Shown in pieces: positions 52,163 to 62,130 of a stretch of DNA of 64,000 nucleotides. The notes beneath the pieces are model-generated. The model worked only from the letters and a program-made list of their open reading frames with translations. It was not told where the DNA came from and searched no databases. This stretch comes from Acidimicrobiaceae bacterium (lineage in GTDB: Bacteria; Actinomycetota; Acidimicrobiia; Acidimicrobiales; RAAP-2), in assembly GCA_027306605.1 (NCBI GenBank), contig DAHUZK010000071.1, forward strand, positions 62,001 through 126,000, in the 5' to 3' direction. Position 1 is the stretch's first letter, and every line of letters begins with the position of its first letter. The position numbers were made by a program, and so were the translations under genes.

Positions 52163-54075
52163 CCCCACCACGTCCGGCTGAGCATGAAGGCGATGATGAG
52201 TGCCATACCGAGGGCGATGCCGAGCGCGTAATTGCGCGCGTAGCCGGTCTGGAGCCGGCGCGCCGCCGAGCCGGTCAGCTTGACCAGGTGAGCCGTACCG
52301 TTGACCGCGCCGTCGATGACCCTGGCGTCGACGACCCAGGCGCAGAAGGTGGCCAGGCGCTGTCCGGGACGCCCGATGATGGTGTCGTAGAAGTCGTCCC
52401 AGTACCAGACCCGCTGGAGGAACCGCGGTTCGTAGACCGGCTGGTCGTACCTGTTGTCGCGCCAGATCATGTAGGCCACGATCACGCCGATGAACGCAGC
52501 CGCGATGTCGACGATCGCCAGGTACCACTCCCCCTTGCCCCCGAGGCCGTCGTTGTAGAGGGTCCCGGAGAACACGGGCAGCAGGAAGCTCTGCAGGTTC
52601 TCCGTGTGGACCCAGGGCAGGTCGAGGGCCCCGGCGAAGAAGGCGAAGAAGGCCAGGACGACCAGGGGGACGCGCATGACCCACGGTGACTCGTGCGGCG
52701 TGTGCAGCGGCGCCTCACCGTGGGGGCCCGGCTTGTCGAAGCGCTCCTTGCCCCCGAACGCCAGGATTTCCAGACGGCTCATGTAGTAGGCGGTGAGCAC
52801 GGCCGTGATGACACCGATCACCCACAGCGGCTTGTAGCGGGCGAACGTGTTGTCGAGCACGTCGCCCTTGGCCCAGAAGCCCGAGAGGGGCGGGATGCCG
52901 GCGATAGCCAGGTAGGCGATGGTGAAGGTGACCGTGGTCCACTTCATGTACCGGCGCAACGCGCCCATCCGTTTGAGGTCCTGCTCGTCCTCGAGTCCGT
53001 GGATCACCGAGCCGGCGCCGAGGAAGAGCAGTCCCTTGAAGAAGGCGTGCGCCACCATGAGGAACACGGCGGCGATGTAGGCCCCCGAGCCCACGGCGAG
53101 GATCATGTAGCCGATCTGCGACACCGTGGAGAAGGCGAGCACCTTCTTGATGTCCTGTTGCGCGCAGGCGATGGTGGCCGCCACGAAGGCGGTGACGGCC
53201 CCGATGGTGGCGATGACCTCGGTGGCGTCCGCGCTGAGGTGGAGCAGCGGGTTCATCCGGCACAGCAGGTACACGCCGGCGGTCACCATGGTGGCCGCGT
53301 GGATCAGGGCCGAGACCGGCGTCGGGCCCTCCATGGCGTCGGGCAGCCAGTTGAAGAGGGGGATCTGGGCCGACTTCCCGGTGGCGGCCAGGAAGAGCAA
53401 CAGCACGGCGGCGGTGGCGGTGCCCGGGCCCAGATGCGAGAGCTGGTGGAAGATGCCGCCACCCGGACCGCTCTCGTACTGGACCGTCCCCGTCTTCTCG
53501 AACAGGAGGAAGATGGCGAGGAGGAACCCGGCGTCGCCGATGCGGTTGTAGATGAAGGCCTTCTTGCCCGCCGAGGCCGCCGACTCACGCTGGAACCAGA
53601 ACGCCACCAGCCAGTAGGAGCAGACGCCCACGCCCTCCCAGCCCACGAAGGTGAGCACGAGGTTGTCCGCCAGGACCAGCAGGATCATGGAGAAGACGAA
53701 CAGGTTCAGGTAGATGAAGAACTTGGAGTAGTCCCGGTCGCCCTTCATGTAGCCGATGGAGTACAGGTGGATGAACGTGCTGACGAAGGTGACGAACATG
53801 CACATCGTCATCGACAGCGGGTCGACCAGGGTCCCGACCGGCACCGAGAGCCCGCCGGCGCTGAACCAGGTGAAGTAGTCGTGCACGACGAGGCGGTGGG
53901 TGTCGGGCAGGCCGAGCAGCCCGGCCAGGACCACGCAGGAGGCGACGAAGGCGCCTCCGACCGCGACCGTCCCGATCACACCCGCCACCGGGTCGCCGAT
54001 GCGGCGCCCGAAGGCCAGCAGCACCAGGAACCCGGCCAGGGGGAACAGCAGCATGAGGTAGGCGACGTGGACCAT
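52159..54075 (-). CDS. nuoL: NADH-quinone oxidoreductase subunit L
   Basis: A 638-residue subunit, the distal proton pump with the long lateral helix. TFVGWEGVGVCSYWLVAFW near residue 142 holds the key Glu; SAQIPLFNWLPDAMEGPTPVSALIHAATMVTAG near 240 is split over the central Lys and His channel. About sixteen helices. ATG 54075 lies three bases after the nuoK stop. Confidence 0.96.
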   Translation of the reverse strand: MVHVAYLMLLFPLAGFLVLLAFGRRIGDPVAGVIGTVAVGGAFVASCVVLAGLLGLPDTHRLVVHDYFTWFSAGGLSVPVGTLVDPLSMTMCMFVTFVSTFIHLYSIGYMKGDRDYSKFFIYLNLFVFSMILLVLADNLVLTFVGWEGVGVCSYWLVAFWFQRESAASAGKKAFIYNRIGDAGFLLAIFLLFEKTGTVQYESGPGGGIFHQLSHLGPGTATAAVLLLFLAATGKSAQIPLFNWLPDAMEGPTPVSALIHAATMVTAGVYLLCRMNPLLHLSADATEVIATIGAVTAFVAATIACAQQDIKKVLAFSTVSQIGYMILAVGSGAYIAAVFLMVAHAFFKGLLFLGAGSVIHGLEDEQDLKRMGALRRYMKWTTVTFTIAYLAIAGIPPLSGFWAKGDVLDNTFARYKPLWVIGVITAVLTAYYMSRLEILAFGGKERFDKPGPHGEAPLHTPHESPWVMRVPLVVLAFFAFFAGALDLPWVHTENLQSFLLPVFSGTLYNDGLGGKGEWYLAIVDIAAAFIGVIVAYMIWRDNRYDQPVYEPRFLQRVWYWDDFYDTIIGRPGQRLATFCAWVVDARVIDGAVNGTAHLVKLTGSAARRLQTGYARNYALGIALGMALIIAFMLSRTWWG

Positions 54076-54078
54076 TGC

Positions 54079-54384
54079 TCAGCCCTTCAACTGGTCCAGG
54101 TCGTCGGCCACCGTGGTGGCGCGTCGGCGGAAGTTGGTGACCACGATGCCCAGGCCCACCACGACCTCGGCCGCCGCCACCACCAGCACGAAGAACACGA
54201 GCACCTGCCCGCCGATGTCGTTGAGCATGCGGGCGACCGTCACGAAGGTGAGGTTCGCCGCGTTCAGCATCAGCTCGATGCACATGAACATGATGAGGAC
54301 GTTGCGCCGCACCAGCAGGCCGATCGCCCCGATGGTGAACACGACGCCCGCCAGGCCCAGGTACCAGGCTCCCGAGAGGCTCAT
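54079..54384 (-). CDS. nuoK: NADH-quinone oxidoreductase subunit K
   Basis: A 101-residue subunit with three helices. The conserved membrane Glu is in [16 protein letters not shown] near residue 36 and a second Glu in [13 protein letters not shown] near 72; both belong to the proton pathway. Normal length. The ATG overlaps the nuoJ stop. Confidence 0.95.
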   Translation of the reverse strand: MSLSGAWYLGLAGVVFTIGAIGLLVRRNVLIMFMCIELMLNAANLTFVTVARMLNDIGGQVLVFFVLVVAAAEVVVGLGIVVTNFRRRATTVADDLDQLKG

Positions 54385-55007
54385 GCCGGCAGCTCGCTCT
54401 CGGTGCTGTCCTCCCGGTCGGCGTGGACCGTGGGCGGCCGCCGGGCCAGCACGACGGCACCGACCACCGCGATGACCAGCAGGGCCGCCGTCGCCTCGAA
54501 GGCGAACAGGTAGGTGGTGAAGAGCTGCTTGCCCAGCTGGGCCGGCTCGCCGGCGGGCGAACCGGCGCCGGCGACGTGGCCCTGGATCGGCCCGACCACC
54601 TGACGGGCGCCCGTCACCCAGTGCGCCGTGGCGGCCATGGCCAGGACACCGCCCAGCGTGATGACCGAGAAGATGACGGCCAGCGGGCGCTGCCCTCCGA
54701 GCGGTTCGACGTTGATCGCCTCGGCGCGGTCGACGCCGAGGAACATGATGACGAAGAGGAAGAGGACGACGATGGCGCCGGCGTAGACGATGATCTGCAC
54801 GGCGGCCAGGAAGTCGGCCGCCTGCTCGATGAAGAGGACCGCCACGCCGAAGAGCGTCATCACCAGGCTCAGCGCGGCGTGCACGGGGTTGCGCGAGGTG
54901 ACCACCCCGATGGCGCCCACCAGGATCACGGCGGCCGCGGCGGCGAAGACGAGGACGTCAGGCCAGGTGGGACGCGTCGAAGCAGCGAGCAGGACGGAGT
55001 GCACCAT
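54381..55007 (-). CDS. nuoJ: NADH-quinone oxidoreductase subunit J
   Basis: A 208-residue membrane subunit with five helices. [25 protein letters not shown] (read as blocks near residues 63-88) is the family core with the pi-bulge helix. The C-terminal 30 residues are hydrophilic. ATG 55007 is three bases after the nuoI stop codon. Confidence 0.94.
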   Translation of the reverse strand: MVHSVLLAASTRPTWPDVLVFAAAAAVILVGAIGVVTSRNPVHAALSLVMTLFGVAVLFIEQAADFLAAVQIIVYAGAIVVLFLFVIMFLGVDRAEAINVEPLGGQRPLAVIFSVITLGGVLAMAATAHWVTGARQVVGPIQGHVAGAGSPAGEPAQLGKQLFTTYLFAFEATAALLVIAVVGAVVLARRPPTVHADREDSTESELPA

Positions 55008-55010
55008 GGG

Positions 55011-55907
55011 TCAGTCCGTCCCCGTGTCGCGCGTCGTAGCCTCTTCGGAGCCGTGGGCGCTGCCACCGCCGTCGCTCTTCGCCTCCGCCTTGGCCGCCTT
55101 GCGGGCCGCCCGCAGTTCCTTCATGCGGGCGCGCATGTCCTCCATCTTCCTGCGGTGGCGCTCGGCGCCCTTCTTGGCCCGCCACAGGCGGCCCTGCATG
55201 CCGCGGTGGGCCAGCGGGATGTCCTCGTCGAGCAGGTGCGACTCGAGCACCTCGCGCAGCGGCTTCGTCCCGGTGGCCGCGTCGTCGCGCCGGCCGGACT
55301 GGCCGCCCTCGGGCCGCCGCACGCCGTAGCCGAGCTCGCCGGACCACTGCACCTCGCCCTCGTAGCCGGCAGAACCCGAAGGGGAGGTGGCGCGCATCCA
55401 GCCCGACGTCATTGTGTCGTCGCCCTCGCGCCAGTCCTCCCACGGGAGCTTCTTGGGGGTGCCGTCGTCGTTCACCACCAGCTCTTCCTTGGTGTAGATG
55501 GCGTCGGAGCGGTTGGTGAAGGAGAACTCGAAGAGCTTGGACTCGGTGATGGCCTCGGTCGGGCAGGCCTCGACGCACATGTCGCAGTGGATGCAGCGCA
55601 GGTAGTTGATCTCGTAGACGAAGCCGTAGCGCTCCCCGGGCGACACCGGGTGGTCGGGCGGGTTGTCCAGTCCGCGCACGTAGATGCAGTCGGCGGGGCA
55701 CACCCCGGCGCACAGCTCGCAGCCGATGCACTTCTCCATGCCGTCCTCGTAGCGGTTGAGGACGTGACGACCGTGCTGGCGCGGCTGCTTCGGCTTCTTC
55801 TCCTCCGGGTACATCGTGGTGACCCGGGGACGGGTCAGGTGCTGGAAGGTCAGCTTGAAGCCGCCGAGGAACGAGAGCTGGTCCTTCACGTCGTCGCCCA
55901 CGCCCAT
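55011..55907 (-). CDS. nuoI: NADH-quinone oxidoreductase subunit I with long basic tail
   Basis: A 298-residue peripheral-arm subunit carrying two [4Fe-4S] clusters: CIGCELCAGVCPADC near residue 57 and CIHCDMCVEACPTEA near 100. The normal protein ends around residue 180. Here another 110 residues follow, including a strongly basic, probably coiled-coil segment (RAKKGAERHRRKMEDMRARM onward) and a Gly/Ser/Glu tail. Its ATG shares one base with the nuoH stop. Function of the tail is unknown. Confidence 0.94.
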   Translation of the reverse strand: MGVGDDVKDQLSFLGGFKLTFQHLTRPRVTTMYPEEKKPKQPRQHGRHVLNRYEDGMEKCIGCELCAGVCPADCIYVRGLDNPPDHPVSPGERYGFVYEINYLRCIHCDMCVEACPTEAITESKLFEFSFTNRSDAIYTKEELVVNDDGTPKKLPWEDWREGDDTMTSGWMRATSPSGSAGYEGEVQWSGELGYGVRRPEGGQSGRRDDAATGTKPLREVLESHLLDEDIPLAHRGMQGRLWRAKKGAERHRRKMEDMRARMKELRAARKAAKAEAKSDGGGSAHGSEEATTRDTGTD

Positions 55908-57247
55908 CAGGCACCACCCCCCCGGCCCGGCTCGACCGGCGTCAGCGTCGGGCGCGTCGGGCGCGGCGGTCGCGGCGGCCGCGTCACCTTGCGCCCGATG
56001 GCCGGGATGACGACGTCCTCCTCGCTGCGGCCGGCCCCGAGCTGGTTGGCCCGCACCAGCAGGACCGAGGCCAGCACCACCACCGGGACGAGGACCAGGC
56101 CGGCCCAGCCCCAGGCGACGATGGCCGCCACCAGGAGCAGCCAACCCAGCGTCAGGGGGATGAGGCGCTTCCATCCGAGGTCCATCAGCTGGTCGTAGCG
56201 CAACCGTGGCAGCGCGGCACGGAACCAGACGTAGATGAAGCAGAACGCCACCGTCTTCAGGAGGAAGTAGATGATCGGCATGTAGATGGTGGCGCCGGGG
56301 ATGTGGAAGATGTAGCCGTTCGGGCCACCGAAGAAGAGCGTGACCACGACGGCCGACATCGTGATGGTGTTCATGAACTCGGCCAGGAAGAAGAGGCCGA
56401 AACGGATGGACGAGTACTCGGTGTGGAAGCCACCGACCAGCTCCTGCTCGGCCTCGGTCAGGTCGAAGGGCGGCCGGGTCAGCTCGGCCGTGATGGCGAT
56501 CATGAAGAAGATGAAGGGCAGGATGCCCAGGCGGATCAGGTTCCAATTCCAGAACCCGTCGGACTGCGACGCCACGATCGCCCGCGTCGAGAGCGACCCG
56601 GTGACGAGGACCACCATGACCGTGGTCATGCCGAGGGCCGCCTCGTAGGAGATCACCTGGGCCGAGGCGCGCACCGAGCCGAGCAGCGGGTACTTCGAGC
56701 CGGAGGACCAGCCGGCCAGCATGACGCCGTACACGGCGATGCCCGACATGGCCAGCACGAGCAGGATGCCCATGGGTGGGTCGGCCACCTGCAGCTCGAA
56801 GGTGTGGCTGCCGATGGTGATCACGCCGCCCACCGGGACGACGGTGAAGATCAGGACGGCGGGGACGACCGACAGGTAGGGCGCCAGCTTGAAGACGAAG
56901 GAGTCGGCCCGGTCCGGCAGCAGGTCCTCCTTGAAGACGAGCTTGGTGCCGTCGGCCAGCGTCTGCAGCAGCCCCCAGGGCCCGGCCCGGTTGGGGCCGA
57001 CGCGGCTCTGCATGTCCGAGATGACCTTGCGCTCGAACCAGATCATGAGCGCGGTGGCCACGAGCAGCGCCACGAAGGCCACCAGGCACTTGATGATGAG
57101 GATCAGCCAGACCTGCCAGTTGAGCCCGAAGTAGAACAGCGGGTCCCCGTTGCCGCTGTTGGCGCTGTGCGTCAGCAGCGTGGGCCCGGCGTTCGAGGCC
57201 GCCTTGGCAGCCGTGGTCGTGGTGCCGGCGAGCAGGGTGGCGATCAC
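55907..57247 (-). CDS. nuoH: NADH-quinone oxidoreductase subunit H
   Basis: A 446-residue membrane subunit forming part of the quinone chamber. MIWFERKVISDMQSRVGPNRAGP (blocks near residues 65-87) and TEAEQELVGGFHTEYS near 255 hold the conserved charged residues. About eight to nine helices and a basic Pro-rich C-terminal tail of about 40 residues. GTG start overlaps the nuoG stop as GTGA. Confidence 0.95.
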   Translation of the reverse strand: MIATLLAGTTTTAAKAASNAGPTLLTHSANSGNGDPLFYFGLNWQVWLILIIKCLVAFVALLVATALMIWFERKVISDMQSRVGPNRAGPWGLLQTLADGTKLVFKEDLLPDRADSFVFKLAPYLSVVPAVLIFTVVPVGGVITIGSHTFELQVADPPMGILLVLAMSGIAVYGVMLAGWSSGSKYPLLGSVRASAQVISYEAALGMTTVMVVLVTGSLSTRAIVASQSDGFWNWNLIRLGILPFIFFMIAITAELTRPPFDLTEAEQELVGGFHTEYSSIRFGLFFLAEFMNTITMSAVVVTLFFGGPNGYIFHIPGATIYMPIIYFLLKTVAFCFIYVWFRAALPRLRYDQLMDLGWKRLIPLTLGWLLLVAAIVAWGWAGLVLVPVVVLASVLLVRANQLGAGRSEEDVVIPAIGRKVTRPPRPPRPTRPTLTPVEPGRGGGA

Positions 57248-60135
57248 ACCGACTCCAGTCGCACGTCGGTGACCAGCTCGCGGCTGTCGATGAGCGTGGC
57301 CGCCGCGTTGCCGGGCGCGCTCTCGCCCCCGGGGACGTTGAAGTCGATGGCCACCACGCCCCGGGGCACGCCCTCGTCGGACCGGGCGGGCAGGACGAGC
57401 TCGCCCCGGGCCGAGCGCACCTTCACGCGGTCACCGGTGGAGGCGCCCAGGCGGTCGAGGTCGCGGGGGTTGGCCCGCACCACCAGTGCGGGCACGAGCG
57501 GGGTGAGCGACGGCGACCCCGTGACCGAGCTGCCGGCGTCGTAGAGCCGGCGGCCGGCCACCAGGCGCAGCGTGTAGTTGTCGGCCTTGGGCACGCGCCG
57601 CGCGTCGGACCCGCCGGAGCCGGTCCCGGCCAACAGGGGCGGCGGGCTCCCCAAGCCGGCGGCCCGGGCCAGGGCCGGGCTCATGCCGCCCGTGCCCACC
57701 CGGGGCGGGGCGCCCTGGCGCTCGACCGACTCCACGCCGGGCAACGCGATGGGGTCGATGGGCGAGACGTGGGGATGGTGGTCCTCGGGTCCGAGCGGCA
57801 CGACGATGCCGTCGTGCGCCGCGTCCGAGTGCAGCACCTCCTGGGTCAACCCGGCGTAGGCCGGCGCCGTGCCCTCGAGCTCGTCGGCCAATGCGTTGAA
57901 GCTCGTGACGCCGAGATCGGCGCCGAGCGCGTCGGCCAGCTCGGCGGCGATCATCCAGTCGGGCCAGGCGAAGCCGGGCGCGGTCAGCTTCGGCCCGAGG
58001 CGCGTGACCCTGCCCTCCATGTTGGTCGTCGTCCCGGCCCGCTCGTGGGTGACGGCGCACGGCAGCACGACGTCCGCATGGGCGTCGACCGACTGCGAGG
58101 GGTGACCCGTGACGGCGACCACGAAGTGTCCGGCCGAGAGCGCCTTCTCGGCCACCGCGTGGTCGGGGAAGTCGCTCAGCGGGTCGGCGCCCAGCAGCAC
58201 GAGGGCGCGCACCGCCGGCTCCCCGGCGCGCTCGGCCGCCATGGAGGCGAGGATGTCGGCGGTGCCGAGCCCGGGAGCGCCGGGCACCGAGCCCCAGGCG
58301 CGCGTGAAGCGGTCCCGCCCCGCCTCGAGGCTGACCCGACCGGGCAGGATGCCCGGGGCCAGGCCCATGTCGAGGGCGCCGAAGACGTTGCCCCGGCGCA
58401 GCGCCGGCAGGAAGGTCGCCTTGGGCAGCGCGTCGGCCAGGACGCGCAGGGCTTCTGCCGCCACCTCGCCCGACTCGGCGTAGGAGGGACGGCCGGCCAC
58501 GACGACCACGCCCTCGCCGTCGGGGTGCGACGCCAGCAGGCGGCGTGCCGCCACCAGCGCATCGGGTGCCAGCGCCGCGCCCTCGTGGTGCGTCGACAGG
58601 GCGCCGGCTCCGCCGGGCCCGTCGTCGCCCGTGAGGGCGCGTGCCATGGCCGGCGCGTCGCCCGGGCGGATGCGCAGCGTCGCCGCGGCCAGCGGGCTGA
58701 GGGGGGTCGGGGCGGGCGCCATCTCCACCAGGGACGTGGTGCCGGCGACCAGCGCGGCCCGCAGGCGCAGGAACAGGACCGGCAGCTCCTCCCGCAGGTC
58801 ACCGGTCACCGTGAGGAGCACCGGGGCGGTGCAGGCCTGGTCGACGGTGGCCCGGGGCAGCCCGAGCACGAGGTCGGCCGGCAGGCCGTCGCCCAGCTGG
58901 GCGTCCACGGAGTCGGTCCCGATGACGCCCTTGGCCAGCTTGGCCCAGGCATAGGCGGACTCGTTGGTGAGGCGGGCCCCTCCGATGACGGCCACCGCCG
59001 CGGGCCCGCCGGCGTCGGTGGCCGCCTTGATGCCGGCGGCCGCCGCGGCCAGGGCCTCGGCCCAGGTGGCCGGGACGAGCTCGCCCTCCTTGCGGATGCG
59101 GGGCTCGATCAGCCGGCCGTGCTCGAAGCGCCCGGTCTCGTGCGCCTCGCCCAGGAACTGCCCGCGGCTGGCGCCCAGGCTCACCACCTGCGAGGCCGTG
59201 GCCGGCGCGACGTCCACCGACTCGTCGGCCACTTCCTCGGGCATCGGCCCGGCGTCGATCTCGTCGCCGTTGACCGCCTCGTAGGCGAAGCGGCCCTTGT
59301 CGCACAGCCAACCGTGGTTCACCGGGTCCGAGTCGATGCCGAGCAGCCGGGTGAGGCGGTTCTGCGACGACTGCACGGCGACCCGGCATCCCACCGAGCA
59401 GGTGGTGCAGGTGGACTCGACCTGATCGAGGTCCCAGGGCCGTGCCGTGAAGCGGTAGGGCGTCGCCGTCAGCGCACCCACGGGGCAGATCTGCACGGTG
59501 TTGCCGCTGAAGTACGACGAGAACGGCTCGCTGGGGAAGGTCGACACCTCGACCGACTCGCCGCGTCCGGCGAAGTCGATCTGCGCCTCGCCCGCCACCT
59601 CGCTGGCGAAGCGGGTACAGCGTGCGCACTGGATGCAGCGCTCGCGATCGAGCAGCACCAGGTCGGAGATGGCGATCGGCTTCTCGAAGTGGCGCTTCTC
59701 CTCGATGAACCGGCTCTCCCCCGGTCCGTAGGCGAGCGTCTGGTCCTGCAGCGGGCACTCGCCGCCCTTGTCGCACACCGGGCAGTCGAGCGGGTGGTTG
59801 GCCAGCAGGAACTCGAGCACGCCGTCCTGCGCCTTCTTGACCCGGTCGTTGGTCGTGTCGACGACCATGCCGTCGGTCGCCTGGACGAAGCAGGCCGGGG
59901 TGAGCGTGGCACCGCGCGGGCCTTCGACGTCGACCAGGCACATGCGGCACATGCCCACCGGTTCCATACGCGGGTGGTAGCAGAAGCGCGGGATGTAGGT
60001 CCCGGCCCGCTCGGCCGCCGCGATGAGGAGCTCGCCCTTGTGCGCCGTCACCTCGCGGCCGTCGAGGCGGAACGTGAGGTCCTCGGTCGGTGACTCCTCG
60101 CCCGTGTGCAGCTCGTGGTGCGTGGTGTCAGTCAA
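57244..60135 (-). CDS. nuoG: NADH-quinone oxidoreductase subunit G
   Basis: A 963-residue iron-sulfur subunit. N-terminal ligands: CYHPRMEPVGMCRMC near residues 47-61 ([2Fe-2S]), CPVCDKGGECPLQDQ near 118, CIQCARCTRFASEV near 160 and CTTCSVGCRV near 245. The rest is a molybdopterin-oxidoreductase-like fold, probably without cofactor in this subunit. The start appears to be TTG at 60135, inside the end of nuoF with an 8-base overlap; no ATG or GTG lies close by in frame. About 150 residues longer than average, mostly in Ala/Gly-rich loops. Confidence 0.93.
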   Translation of the reverse strand: MTDTTHHELHTGEESPTEDLTFRLDGREVTAHKGELLIAAAERAGTYIPRFCYHPRMEPVGMCRMCLVDVEGPRGATLTPACFVQATDGMVVDTTNDRVKKAQDGVLEFLLANHPLDCPVCDKGGECPLQDQTLAYGPGESRFIEEKRHFEKPIAISDLVLLDRERCIQCARCTRFASEVAGEAQIDFAGRGESVEVSTFPSEPFSSYFSGNTVQICPVGALTATPYRFTARPWDLDQVESTCTTCSVGCRVAVQSSQNRLTRLLGIDSDPVNHGWLCDKGRFAYEAVNGDEIDAGPMPEEVADESVDVAPATASQVVSLGASRGQFLGEAHETGRFEHGRLIEPRIRKEGELVPATWAEALAAAAAGIKAATDAGGPAAVAVIGGARLTNESAYAWAKLAKGVIGTDSVDAQLGDGLPADLVLGLPRATVDQACTAPVLLTVTGDLREELPVLFLRLRAALVAGTTSLVEMAPAPTPLSPLAAATLRIRPGDAPAMARALTGDDGPGGAGALSTHHEGAALAPDALVAARRLLASHPDGEGVVVVAGRPSYAESGEVAAEALRVLADALPKATFLPALRRGNVFGALDMGLAPGILPGRVSLEAGRDRFTRAWGSVPGAPGLGTADILASMAAERAGEPAVRALVLLGADPLSDFPDHAVAEKALSAGHFVVAVTGHPSQSVDAHADVVLPCAVTHERAGTTTNMEGRVTRLGPKLTAPGFAWPDWMIAAELADALGADLGVTSFNALADELEGTAPAYAGLTQEVLHSDAAHDGIVVPLGPEDHHPHVSPIDPIALPGVESVERQGAPPRVGTGGMSPALARAAGLGSPPPLLAGTGSGGSDARRVPKADNYTLRLVAGRRLYDAGSSVTGSPSLTPLVPALVVRANPRDLDRLGASTGDRVKVRSARGELVLPARSDEGVPRGVVAIDFNVPGGESAPGNAAATLIDSRELVTDVRLESV

Positions 60136-61432
60136 AGGGGCACCCGCCTTCCTTCACGTGCACCAGGAATTCGTCGCGGAACATGCGGATGCCCGAGGCG
60201 ATCGACGAGGGGATCGAGGGGCCGAGCACGCAGATCGTGGTCTGCTGCGGCGGCCAGGCCACGCCGGGGGAGATGTTGTCGCACACGTCCATGAGGAGGT
60301 CCAGATCTTCCTCGCGCCCGGCGCCGTTCTCAATTCGGTACATCACGCGCTCGAGCCAGCCCGAGCCCTCGCGGCAGGGCGTGCACTGGCCGCACGACTC
60401 ACGGGAGAAGAACTTGGTGATGCGCCAGGCGGCGCGCACCATGCAGGTGGCCGAATCCATGACGACGACCGAGCCCGAGCCGAGCATGGAGCCGGCATCG
60501 CCCACCTCGTCCTGCCCGAGGGGCAGGTCGACCTGGTCCGGCCCGAACCACGGGGCGGAGACGCCGCCGGGGATGAAGGCCTTGAGCGCGTTGGACCCAC
60601 GGATGCCGCCGCCGAGAACCGGCGCGTAGATGAGGTCGCGGAACGTCGTCTTGACCATCTCGAGCTCGTAGTTGCCCGGCTTGCGCACGTGGCCGGCCAG
60701 GGCGAAGAGCCGGGTCCCGGTGGAGCGACCGGCGCCGAGGGCGGCGAAGGCGGCCCCCCCGTTGCGGACGATCCAAGGGATGTTGGACATCGTCTCGACG
60801 TTGTTGACCACGGTCGGCTCGCCGTAGAGGCCGATCGCCGCCGGGAAGTACGGCGGCTTGATGCGCGGGAACCCGCGCTTGCCCTCGAGCGACTCGAGCA
60901 GCGCCGTCTCCTCGCCGCAGATGTAGGCGCCGGCCCCCGGATGCACCACGACGTCGACCGAGAATCCCGAGCCGAAGACGTCGGCACCGATCGCGCCGTG
61001 CGCGTAGGCCTCGTTGAGGGCGCTCTGCAGGCGCTCGAGCCCGAGGGCGAACTCGCCCCGGACGTAGACGAAGGCCTGGCTGACCTGCAGCGCGTAGGCC
61101 GAGATGAGCACGCCCTCGATGATCTGGTGCGGATCACGCTCGATCAGCATGTGGTCCTTGAACGTGGCCGGCTCCGACTCGTCGCCGTTGATCACCAGGT
61201 ACGTGACCGGGTTCTTGCGCAGCATCGACCACTTGCGCCCGGCCGGGAACCCGGCCCCGCCCCGGCCGAGCAGGCTGGCCGCGTCGACCTCCGCCGCCAC
61301 CGCCTCGGGCGTCATGGACAGCGCCTTGCGCAGGCCCTCGTACCCGCCGGTGGCCAGGTACCGCTCGATCGTGTGGGCGTCGTCGTAGCCCATGCGGGCC
61401 GTGACGATCTTGGGAGCGTCGGTGAGCGCCAT
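60128..61432 (-). CDS. nuoF: NADH-quinone oxidoreductase subunit F
   Basis: A 434-residue subunit binding NADH, FMN and a [4Fe-4S] cluster. The nucleotide site is LLGRGGAGFPAGRKW near residue 54, FMN contacts are in NGDESEPATFKD near 84, YICGEETALLESLEG lies near 172, and the cluster is ESCGQCTPCREG near 345 with a later Cys in DVCDNISP. ATG 61432 shares one base with the nuoE stop. Confidence 0.96.
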   Translation of the reverse strand: MALTDAPKIVTARMGYDDAHTIERYLATGGYEGLRKALSMTPEAVAAEVDAASLLGRGGAGFPAGRKWSMLRKNPVTYLVINGDESEPATFKDHMLIERDPHQIIEGVLISAYALQVSQAFVYVRGEFALGLERLQSALNEAYAHGAIGADVFGSGFSVDVVVHPGAGAYICGEETALLESLEGKRGFPRIKPPYFPAAIGLYGEPTVVNNVETMSNIPWIVRNGGAAFAALGAGRSTGTRLFALAGHVRKPGNYELEMVKTTFRDLIYAPVLGGGIRGSNALKAFIPGGVSAPWFGPDQVDLPLGQDEVGDAGSMLGSGSVVVMDSATCMVRAAWRITKFFSRESCGQCTPCREGSGWLERVMYRIENGAGREEDLDLLMDVCDNISPGVAWPPQQTTICVLGPSIPSSIASGIRMFRDEFLVHVKEGGCPFD

Positions 61433-62130
61433 CAGCCCTTGCTCCCCCCGCCCGACCCGCCGGACCCGCCGGACCCGCCGGATCCGCCCGACCCGCCGGA
61501 TCCGCCCGACCCACCCGACGCCGCTGCGGCCCGCGCCGCCTGGGCCTCGGCCACGGCGGCGCGCTCGGCCGCGACCTGGGACCGCTCCGCCTGCAGGCCG
61601 GTGCTGCGCCGCACCCGCACCAGCGTGCCGTGCGGCGGCACGGTGTCGGCCAGGCGCCCGGCGCGCAGGTCCTCGAGCAGCGCGTCGAAGCTCTCCGGTG
61701 TCTTCGGCCCCACGAAGCGGTGGTTGACCTGCACGCACGGCGTGCGGTCGCAGTCGGCGAGGCACTCGGCCTCGTGCAGGGTGAAGACGCCGTCGGGAGT
61801 CGTGCCACCGGCGCGCACGCCCAGCGTCGTCTCGGCGTGCTCGAGCAGATCGAGGGCGCCACCGAGCATGCAGGCGATGTTGGTGCACACGGCGATGGCG
61901 TAGGTCCCGACCGGCTCGGTGTGCAACATGTCGTAGAAGGTGGCAGTGCCCTGCACCTCGGCGGCCGTCACGCCGCACAGCTCGGCGATCTCGGTGATCG
62001 CCTCGGGGCGCAGCCAGCCGTCCTGTTCCTGGGCCAGATGGCACAGCGGGATGAGCGCCGACCGCGGCTCGGGATAGAGGGCCACCAGGGCCACGGCGCG
62101 GTCCTTGATCTCCGCGGTGAGGTGGCTCAC
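61432..62130 (-). CDS. nuoE: NADH-quinone oxidoreductase subunit E with Gly-Ser tail
   Basis: A 232-residue thioredoxin-fold subunit with a [2Fe-2S] cluster. The four ligands are in VCTNIACMLGG near residue 82 and ECLADCDRTPC near 122. The normal domain ends near residue 170; an Ala-rich helix and then eight Gly-Gly-Ser repeats follow to the C-terminus. The repeats come from a 9-base period in the DNA. Start overlaps nuoD. Confidence 0.94.
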   Translation of the reverse strand: MSHLTAEIKDRAVALVALYPEPRSALIPLCHLAQEQDGWLRPEAITEIAELCGVTAAEVQGTATFYDMLHTEPVGTYAIAVCTNIACMLGGALDLLEHAETTLGVRAGGTTPDGVFTLHEAECLADCDRTPCVQVNHRFVGPKTPESFDALLEDLRAGRLADTVPPHGTLVRVRRSTGLQAERSQVAAERAAVAEAQAARAAAASGGSGGSGGSGGSGGSGGSGGSGGGSKG

